Shown: positions 1-5,176 of the stretch, piece by piece
Numbering within the stretch: the first letter of the stretch is position 1
Layout of the letters: each line of letters opens with the position of its first letter
Origin: Bacteroidales bacterium
Lineage (GTDB): Bacteria; Bacteroidota; Bacteroidia; Bacteroidales; JAADGE01
Assembly: GCA_026987795.1 (NCBI GenBank)
Contig: JALSMF010000455.1
Span: 1-6,218 of the forward strand
Direction of reading: 5' to 3'
DNA length: 6,218 bases
Notes under the pieces: model-generated
Database searches by the model: none
What the model was told of the DNA's origin: nothing
What the model saw: only the letters and a program-made list of their open reading frames with translations
Made by a program: the position numbers and the translations under genes

Positions 1-1062
1 GATAAATTTGCAGAAGATAAAATAGTAACTTTTTACAAGCCCGACAACGGGTATAAATTTGTTGAAATAACTTGGGGCGGATTCATAGGTACGGTTTCAG
101 GAATGAACGACCAAGGACTTACGGTTACTCTTAACGCAGCAAAATCTGAGATACCCTTATCATCGGCAGACCCTATTTCGTTAATTGCAAGGGAAATATT
201 ACAATATGCATCAAATATTAACGAAGCTTTTGAAATAGCCGAAAAACGTAAATCATTTGTGTCGGAAGCTATTATGATAGGCTCTGCAAAAGATGATGCA
301 ACGGCAATTATCGAAAAAACCCCTTCAGATTGTGCACTTTTCTATCCTAAAACAGATATTGTCATAGGTCCGAATCATTTTCAGTCGGATAAACTGAAAA
401 ATACAGAACTGAATAAAGAAGACATCAGAGAAAGCTCGTCAATGTACAGGTATAAACGTATGACAGAGCTAATAGGAAAATACCGAAAAACAGGGTATAA
501 AGAGGCTGCCGAAATTTTAAGAAACAAGGGAGGATTACAAGATAAAAACATAGGTATGGGTAATGAAAAAAGTATTTGCCAGTTAATTTCTCATCATTCA
601 ATTATTTTTAAGCCTGCCGAGTTGAAATTTTGGATTTCGACCAACCCTTATCAGCTCGGAAAATATGTTTGTTATGATTTAAATACGGTTTTTGATTCTT
701 TCCCGGCTATGACCGAAAACAAGGAAATTTATATTGACAGCTTGACAATACCTGCAGACAGTTTTTTATTTACTGATGATTATCAAAACTTTAAAAAGTT
801 CAAAAAAACAGAAAATAAAATTAAAACGGCGATAAAAAACGAGAAATTTATTTTATCCGATAACGAAATAAAGAAATTTATTAAAACTAATCCCGAATAT
901 TTTTATACATACCAACTTGCCGGCGACTATTGTTTTGCAAAGAAAGATTTTGCTAAAGCTGAAAGTTACTACAAAACTGCTCTGACAAAAGAAGTTACTA
1001 CATTGCCTGAAAAAGAAACTATAGAAAAGAAACTGAAAGAAATACAGAAAAATGAATATTAA
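1..1062 (+). CDS. C45-family Ntn-hydrolase / acyltransferase with TPR-like tail (5' end missing)
   Basis: The reading frame is open from base 1, so the gene starts outside the window and the ATG at 103 is internal; 353 residues are visible. The run WGGFIGTVSGMNDQGL (window residues 25-40), the following PxSLxARExLxxA segment, an IIEKTP strand (about 103-108) and the GPNHF motif (123-127) are typical of the peptidase C45 / acyl-CoA:6-aminopenicillanate acyltransferase family. These are Ntn-hydrolases that self-cleave before a catalytic cysteine and then hydrolyse or transfer acyl groups. That cysteine should lie upstream of the window, so activity cannot be judged here. Residues about 298-330 resemble one TPR unit, followed by a Lys/Glu-rich helix. 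The stop overlaps the next start by 11 bp, suggesting translational coupling. From memory, homologues sit in Bacteroidota flexirubin/aryl-polyene clusters. A role in late acyl transfer or release of the polyene is inference. Confidence 0.85.
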   Translation, partial: DKFAEDKIVTFYKPDNGYKFVEITWGGFIGTVSGMNDQGLTVTLNAAKSEIPLSSADPISLIAREILQYASNINEAFEIAEKRKSFVSEAIMIGSAKDDATAIIEKTPSDCALFYPKTDIVIGPNHFQSDKLKNTELNKEDIRESSSMYRYKRMTELIGKYRKTGYKEAAEILRNKGGLQDKNIGMGNEKSICQLISHHSIIFKPAELKFWISTNPYQLGKYVCYDLNTVFDSFPAMTENKEIYIDSLTIPADSFLFTDDYQNFKKFKKTENKIKTAIKNEKFILSDNEIKKFIKTNPEYFYTYQLAGDYCFAKKDFAKAESYYKTALTKEVTTLPEKETIEKKLKEIQKNEY

Positions 1063-1678
1063 AAAGCTTACCGTTATTGTTTCCGTAATAATATCGTTAA
1101 TAATGTCGTCATGTTCAAAAAATACATATAAAAGAGCTGTAAAATATGCCCCTTACGATGCAATTATTGTCCCGGGAGTTCCGTATCACGGAAAAGAGTG
1201 GAACGATGTTATGAAAATGCGTGTTTACTGGTCTTACCTGCTGTATAAAAAGGGCATTGCAAAGAATATAATCTACTCCGGCTCGGCAGTTTACACACCT
1301 TATTATGAGGCAATAGTGATGAAACTGTATGCCGAAAAATTAGGCATTCCCGATTCGGTTATTCTGACGGATACAATTGCCGAACACAGCACCGAAAATT
1401 TATGGTATTCGTATAAACTTGCAAAAAAAGCGGGTTTTAAAAAAATTGCACTTGCGACAGACCCGTTTCAAACTTTTGTCGTTCAAAAATTTAAACGAGA
1501 CAATAACTTAAATATCAGGGCAATTCCCGTTATTTTTGAAGAAGTTGATACTTTTATGAAACTTAAATCGCCGATTATTAATCCTGCTCCGGCTTTTGAT
1601 AAAAACTTTATTTCAATAGAAAAACGAGAAAGTAAATTTAAGCAATTTAAGGGAACTCTGGGCTTTAATATCGAGTAA
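1052..1678 (+). CDS. YdcF/SanA-like (DUF218) envelope lipoprotein
   Basis: This is a 208-residue protein with a short basic N-terminus, a hydrophobic stretch (residues 6-18) and MSSC ending at Cys21, a plausible but relaxed lipobox (Met at -3), so it is probably a lipoprotein. The rest matches the DUF218/YdcF family: a first strand DAIIVPGVP (36-44), YSGSAVYTPYYEA (75-87) in place of the usual SGG..SEA, LGIP (97-100), and the AEHSTEN element (110-116). Where typical members have a Ser/Thr-x-x-His segment, this one has TDPFQ, which I recall as characteristic of a Bacteroidota subgroup next to C45 genes. E. coli relatives (SanA, ElyC, YdcF) are implicated in envelope integrity or bind S-adenosylmethionine, but no enzyme activity is firmly assigned. 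The start is set by the signal peptide and the 11-bp overlap with the C45 gene; no Shine-Dalgarno is visible. Its role in the cluster is unknown. Confidence 0.87.
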   Translation: MNIKKLTVIVSVIISLIMSSCSKNTYKRAVKYAPYDAIIVPGVPYHGKEWNDVMKMRVYWSYLLYKKGIAKNIIYSGSAVYTPYYEAIVMKLYAEKLGIPDSVILTDTIAEHSTENLWYSYKLAKKAGFKKIALATDPFQTFVVQKFKRDNNLNIRAIPVIFEEVDTFMKLKSPIINPAPAFDKNFISIEKRESKFKQFKGTLGFNIE

Positions 1679-1685
1679 AAAACTG
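1679..1685. other. convergent gene junction of 7 bp
   Basis: The plus-strand YdcF-like gene ends at 1678 and the minus-strand dehydratase gene ends at 1686, so the two transcription units meet tail to tail. No hairpin followed by a T-run fits between the stop codons. Termination must therefore lie inside the opposite coding sequence, or transcription of the two units overlaps. Confidence 0.75.
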
Positions 1686-2069
1686 TTAATTATTATCGTT
1701 TACGGCAAATATAAGCCCGCTGAGCTTTAAAAATACCGTTTCGTTAAAATATATCCGGGCATTAACCTTATATTCATTGTTTTCAGTTTCTAAACAGTTT
1801 ATTTTCAAAGATAAAACGGGAAAAATATCAGGTTTTATCATTGCCGTAAACTTAATATTTTTTGCTTGTTTCAGCATTAAATCTTTTCCCGTATGTAATG
1901 ACACTGCTTCTTTAATTATTTGCAGGCTTACAACACCCGGCATTACCGGGTTTCCGGGGAAATGACCTTTAAATATTTCGTGTTCCGGATTTATTTCTAT
2001 TTCGGAAATTATATCGTTCCCGGATTTATTTTCAGTTTTCGTTATTCTGTAAAAGTCGTTCAAAAGCAT
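1686..2069 (-). CDS. 3-hydroxyacyl-ACP dehydratase, FabZ/hot-dog family
   Basis: This 127-residue protein, somewhat shorter than housekeeping FabZ (about 140-150), carries the central hot-dog helix motif GHFPGNPVMPGV (residues 35-46). His36 is the expected catalytic histidine. The usual partner acid, 14 residues further on in FabZ (Glu) or FabA (Asp), is Gln50 here, followed by IIKEA. The reaction is removal of water from 3-hydroxyacyl-ACP to give trans-2-enoyl-ACP in the cytoplasm. In a polyene cluster, repeated ketosynthase/reductase/dehydratase cycles without enoyl reduction would give conjugated double bonds. It is the last gene of the minus-strand run, 17 bp after the LolB-like gene, and its stop is 7 bp from the stop of the convergent YdcF-like gene. 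The start ATG gives a normal N-terminal strand (LLNDFYRI), but no Shine-Dalgarno is present. The fold is near certain; whether this subtype is catalytic is less so because of Gln50. Confidence 0.9.
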   Translation of the reverse strand: MLLNDFYRITKTENKSGNDIISEIEINPEHEIFKGHFPGNPVMPGVVSLQIIKEAVSLHTGKDLMLKQAKNIKFTAMIKPDIFPVLSLKINCLETENNEYKVNARIYFNETVFLKLSGLIFAVNDNN

Positions 2070-2086
2070 TGTTTTCAGTCTGTTTC

Positions 2087-2686
2087 TTATTTTATGAAAA
2101 TAAGTTTTATCTCAAATTTTATACCCTTGTGCCTTAAATTTATTATTCCGGGCACATCGTTTTTATAATTTTGGTATGATAAAAATACTTTTTTACGAAT
2201 AACAGAATACTTCATTGCCGATTCGGGCAACAGCGTATTACGGTTAAGAAAGTAAATTTCTTTAATTTTACCGGGCTTAACGGCTGTAATTTCAGGTTCT
2301 TTTACTTTCGCAATTTTAAAAGGATTTTGCAAATTATTCATTAAAATAAAGCTGAAATCTGACACCAATAATTTTACAAACATTTTTTTATTCAATGGCT
2401 CGAAAATATTATGAACTTTATATGTATTTTTTAAAAGTTCAATATCAAAAAATTTCATTCCCACCTCATTTATAAAAACAATTCGATGAGTTTCGCTCCC
2501 TGTTTTTATGATAATTAATCCCGAAAATTCTTTATCATATATTTTCAGTCTTGCCCTGTAAATATAAGGCTTTGATGTATCAGACAGGATTTTTTTAAAT
2601 TCAAATTGTTCATTCGGTAATTCAAACTTACCTGCGGCACACGATTGTAAAAATAATATTAAAATTACGGGAATTGCTTTTTTCAT
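2087..2686 (-). CDS. putative LolB-like outer-membrane lipoprotein
   Basis: This 199-residue protein starts with a clear lipoprotein signal: MKK, a hydrophobic stretch (residues 4-13) and LQSC with Cys16, so it should be lipidated. I do not recognise a named family with certainty. The body alternates short strands (about 41-50, 54-62, 66-73, 77-83, 88-94) and ends in a strand-rich segment (180-199). That pattern, with an early FSGLIIIK strand and an internal EVGMKFFDIELL segment, resembles the LolB/DUF3261-type half-barrel. Such proteins receive lipidated cargo at the outer membrane. It lies 41 bp downstream of the LolA-family gene and 17 bp upstream of the dehydratase gene, all on one strand, and the LolA neighbour is the strongest support for a LolB-like role. 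The 41-bp upstream gap is the longest in the run and has only a weak AGG 8 bases before the ATG. A generic lipoprotein of the pigment cluster is the alternative. Confidence 0.8.
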   Translation of the reverse strand: MKKAIPVILILFLQSCAAGKFELPNEQFEFKKILSDTSKPYIYRARLKIYDKEFSGLIIIKTGSETHRIVFINEVGMKFFDIELLKNTYKVHNIFEPLNKKMFVKLLVSDFSFILMNNLQNPFKIAKVKEPEITAVKPGKIKEIYFLNRNTLLPESAMKYSVIRKKVFLSYQNYKNDVPGIINLRHKGIKFEIKLIFIK

Positions 2687-2727
2687 TAGTTATACCTGAT
2701 TTTTGAGCAAAACGACATCAAAAAAAA

Positions 2728-3360
2728 CTACTTAATCAAAAATCTTGAATCAGGAATTTCAATATTCATTTTTCTGTTATAAAAAATCATTTCGGTATAA
2801 TCGCCTGCCGGTTCGTCCATAATAATTTTTTTAACATTATAATGTTTATTGTCAAAATAAAGCTCTATATGCTCAAGAAAATCTTTCATTTCAGGCGATT
2901 TGGGTTTCAGAACCGCTAAAATCTCATTTTTGTTTTCATAAAATATTATTTCAAAATTTTCACTTTTCAAAATATTTCCCTGCAACATACCTACCATCAA
3001 ATTATTAATTTCTTTAAACATTTTATTACTCTCCGTATCATATTTTCGAATTTTATTTCCGTCGTTAATCCACATATCTTTCCCGTTCATAACTATCAGA
3101 TATTTATAAGGTTGCAAATATTCCCATCTTACTTTATCCGTTGCTTTAAAGCTGAAATGCCCGGAGCTTTCAATGTCGTTCTCTAAAATATCGAGATGCT
3201 TATATTGTTTAAAATCACTGTCAATTGATTTTGTTTTTTTAGATGCTGCATTCAGTTTTTCTGCAATTTCTTTAGGGTCGGCAACTTTTTTAAAGCCCGA
3301 AAACTGAGAAAAGCTAAAGAAACCTGCCGTAAGCAAGAGAAATGTCATTAATATTTTCAT
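2728..3360 (-). CDS. LolA-family periplasmic lipoprotein/lipid carrier protein
   Basis: This 210-residue protein has a type I signal peptide (residues 1-18, FFSFS then Gln19, a common Bacteroidota cleavage pattern) and a mature domain with LolA hallmarks. These are an early amphipathic helix (about 29-43), SDFKQ (48-52) matching the family's FxQ position, GHFSFKATDKVRWEYLQPY (67-85), NGKDMWINDGN (92-102) and a C-terminal strand pair ending near NRKMNIEIPDSRF. LolA folds as an open beta half-barrel that shields acyl chains while carrying lipoproteins across the periplasm. The start is 6 bp after the deacetylase stop and has no Shine-Dalgarno. Placed in a ketosynthase/dehydratase operon beside a LolB-like lipoprotein, it is more likely a cluster-dedicated paralogue than the housekeeping LolA. 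Its cargo, whether the polyene lipid or a lipoprotein, is inferred only. Similar LolA homologues are known in aryl-polyene and flexirubin clusters. Confidence 0.88.
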   Translation of the reverse strand: MKILMTFLLLTAGFFSFSQFSGFKKVADPKEIAEKLNAASKKTKSIDSDFKQYKHLDILENDIESSGHFSFKATDKVRWEYLQPYKYLIVMNGKDMWINDGNKIRKYDTESNKMFKEINNLMVGMLQGNILKSENFEIIFYENKNEILAVLKPKSPEMKDFLEHIELYFDNKHYNVKKIIMDEPAGDYTEMIFYNRKMNIEIPDSRFLIK

Positions 3361-3366
3361 ATTTTT

Positions 3367-4083
3367 TTATTTGGATTGTTTATAAGAACGCAAAAACTCG
3401 TCCAAAATTTCCGGTGTCTGTTCTTTTGTATCGTGAAATAAAATAATATCACCGTTTTGGGCTTTCTGCAGTCTTTTCATAACTTGTTTCTTATTTTTTA
3501 CGGTATCAAAAGAGCGAATACTCCACCCGACAACCTGCATTCCTGTTTTTTTTACTGCTCGCGCAATATTCGGATTGGTAACCCCGTAAGGCGGACGAAA
3601 AACTTTACACTCCTCTCCCGTTATCTGCTTTACGGTCCGGTTTGTTTTTTTTAATTCTTTAAGAATTTTTGCCGTTCCGAAAAAATCAAAATAAAGCGAG
3701 TGTGAATAAGAATGATTTCCTACAACGTGTCCTTCTTCTGCAATTTGCTTTAAAATATTCGGGTATGTTTCTGCTTTTTTTCCTATACAAAAGAAAGTTG
3801 CTTTTACATTGTATTTTTTCAGTATTTCTAAAATCCGCGGTGTTATTTTTTTATCCGGTCCGTCATCAAAGGTCAGGTATATTCTGCTTTTATCGTCATA
3901 TCTGCACTTGACCTCCGTGTAAAATTGAGAACAAATATTTTTTGAGCCGAGAAAAAGAATTAAGGCATAAATAAAAAAAAGAACAAAGAACCAGGTATTT
4001 GAAAACGGAATGTAAATTCTCATAAAAATGATTATGAAAAAAACAGCCGAAAAAACGATATTTGTTTTTTTAAAATTCAACAT
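3367..4083 (-). CDS. membrane-anchored polysaccharide deacetylase (carbohydrate esterase 4 / NodB fold)
   Basis: Two hydrophobic helices (about residues 8-24 and 29-47) precede a complete NodB domain in a 238-residue protein. Visible motifs in order are TFDDGP (71-76, catalytic base and metal aspartates), HSYSH (124-128, H-x3-H metal ligands), RPPYG (163-167), GWSIRSFD (186-193) and LFHD (215-218, catalytic His217). All key residues are intact, so an active metal-dependent N- or O-deacetylase is expected. The two-helix hairpin is short, and whether the domain faces the periplasm or the cytoplasm cannot be decided from sequence. The gene lies 26 bp after the chain-length-factor gene and 6 bp before the LolA gene, clearly within the operon. 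From memory, such deacetylases recur in Bacteroidota flexirubin-type clusters, but their substrate is unknown. They might act on a glycan or an acetylated group of the pigment, or on peptidoglycan. Family assignment is very sure; pathway role is not. Confidence 0.93.
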   Translation of the reverse strand: MLNFKKTNIVFSAVFFIIIFMRIYIPFSNTWFFVLFFIYALILFLGSKNICSQFYTEVKCRYDDKSRIYLTFDDGPDKKITPRILEILKKYNVKATFFCIGKKAETYPNILKQIAEEGHVVGNHSYSHSLYFDFFGTAKILKELKKTNRTVKQITGEECKVFRPPYGVTNPNIARAVKKTGMQVVGWSIRSFDTVKNKKQVMKRLQKAQNGDIILFHDTKEQTPEILDEFLRSYKQSK

Positions 4084-4093
4084 AACAAAAAAA

Positions 4094-4098
4094 TCCTT
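4094..4098 (-). promoter_or_regulatory. possible Shine-Dalgarno before the deacetylase gene
   Basis: On the minus strand AAGGA ends 10 bases before the ATG at 4083, inside the 26-bp gap after the chain-length-factor gene. It is the only clear anti-16S-like match before a start in this window. Bacteroidota generally rely little on such sites, so its use is uncertain and chance in an A-rich leader is possible. Confidence 0.3.
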
Positions 4099-4109
4099 TT
4101 CTTATTTTT

Positions 4110-5168
4110 CTAAGACTCAGATAATAATATCAGTGAATGATTTATATTAAAATAATGGTTATAAATTAAAATATTACTGATTTTTTCGGGAATTTTATCA
4201 TTTAATTTTATAAAATCAGGATATTTTCGGTATTTTAAAATATTAGCAGACAGCCATAAGGCAAAAGAACTTGCTGTTTGAAATTCGCCGCATAAATGTT
4301 TAAAATAAGCTGCCGGAGTTCCGGCAAATTTCTCCGATAAAATATTATCAAAAACCTCATCACCTCCTTTATTTCCCGAATAACCGGTTATAATTAAATC
4401 AATATCAGAGCATTGCAAATTGCTGCTTTCTAAAAACGATTCAATTTCCGAAATTATTTCCGAATTATTTTCGGGTTTATAAAGCATTCTTAAATCTTTA
4501 AGCTCGGCATATGTTTCTGTTTTTTTGTCATCGGACAAAACAAAAAATGACACTGCTTCGCCGCACAAAGCACCGGAAGTTTCATATTTCAGCAAATCCG
4601 TGTTTTTTGTTTCGTCTTGTTTAAATATTCCTGTTTTTTTTATTATTTTGTAATAATGCTCGGTCATTTCGTCTCCGCCGCCTGTCAATATATTTTTTTT
4701 TCCTTCTTTTAGGTGAATAATTGCATCAAGTAAGGCGCTCTCAAAAGAAAAGCCTCTGTTTACATATGTAAAATTATAATTACGACATTTTATTCTGTGT
4801 GCAATTTGTGCAGCAACCGTATTATGCGTAGATTGTATAAAAGAGGTAGGCGTAAGATATTGCTCGTTGTCGTAAAGCATTTTTTCAAGGAATTTTTCCG
4901 TATCCGAAACTATTCCGAGTGCCGTTCCGAAAATAATCGCATCGGGTATTTCAGTTTCGGCTTCGTTCATTGCAATTTGAGAACAAATAATTCCGTTTTT
5001 TACGGTCTTGCTCATTCGCCTTGCTTCAATCGGTTTCATATATTTTTTATAATCGGGAGTAAGTGACTTCAGAAACAAGTCTTCATATACTTTAATTTCT
5101 TTAAAAAACTCATCAAAGTTAATTGAGTTTTGCGGTGAAATGCTTGCAGCTCCGTTTATGTAAACCAT
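4110..5168 (-). CDS. ketosynthase-like chain-length factor (non-catalytic KS subunit)
   Basis: This 352-residue protein has a thiolase-fold ketosynthase layout but no catalytic residues. The start MVYINGAASISPQ matches the first strand of this subfamily. PDAIIFGTALG (75-85), TPTSFIQSTHNTVAAQIA (106-123), NILTGGGDE (159-167) and LCGEAVSFFVLS (201-212) follow the ketosynthase order. Aligned by eye to the upstream ketosynthase, the nucleophile Cys is replaced by Gly139 (in RGFSFESALLD), the first His by Gly262 (in TGYSGNKGGD) and the second His by Glu295 (in KHLCGEFQ). The conserved Lys is kept as Lys290. This fits the Ketoacyl-synt_2 / ApeC type of chain-length factor, which pairs with an active ketosynthase to form a heterodimer and set polyene length. 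It starts 8 bp after the ketosynthase stop, supporting equimolar expression. No Shine-Dalgarno is seen. An A9 run encodes Lys157-Lys158. Confidence 0.92.
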   Translation of the reverse strand: MVYINGAASISPQNSINFDEFFKEIKVYEDLFLKSLTPDYKKYMKPIEARRMSKTVKNGIICSQIAMNEAETEIPDAIIFGTALGIVSDTEKFLEKMLYDNEQYLTPTSFIQSTHNTVAAQIAHRIKCRNYNFTYVNRGFSFESALLDAIIHLKEGKKNILTGGGDEMTEHYYKIIKKTGIFKQDETKNTDLLKYETSGALCGEAVSFFVLSDDKKTETYAELKDLRMLYKPENNSEIISEIESFLESSNLQCSDIDLIITGYSGNKGGDEVFDNILSEKFAGTPAAYFKHLCGEFQTASSFALWLSANILKYRKYPDFIKLNDKIPEKISNILIYNHYFNINHSLILLSES

Positions 5169-5176
5169 TTTCAGAT

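Noticed and set aside
103..105. ATG as the start of the first gene
   Set aside because: The frame is open back to base 1 and the 34 residues before this ATG include family-typical sequence (WGGFIGTVSG), so the gene is simply cut by the window edge.
1660..1718. GGGCTT/AAGCCC inverted repeat as a bidirectional terminator
   Set aside because: It is a six-base stem with a 47-base loop, embedded in both coding sequences and without an adjacent T-run of the expected form.
1777..2168. Two plus-strand open frames (1777-1965 and 1920-2168) opposite the dehydratase and LolB-like genes
   Set aside because: They lie antisense to well-supported genes, and the translations show no recognisable motif and only the hydrophobic bias expected opposite lysine-rich AT-rich genes.
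2687..2727. The 41-bp gap before the LolB-like gene as an internal promoter
   Set aside because: I could not find a TAnnTTTG -7 element with a TTTG -33 element at proper spacing; the T-rich stretch is ordinary for this base composition.
3457..3911. Plus-strand open frames opposite the deacetylase gene
   Set aside because: They are shadows of a gene with a complete set of catalytic motifs and have no family features of their own.
4110..5168. The second ketosynthase-like gene as a decayed pseudogene
   Set aside because: The frame is intact over its full length, conserved structural motifs remain, it is tightly coupled to the active ketosynthase gene, and loss of the triad is the family rule for chain-length factors.
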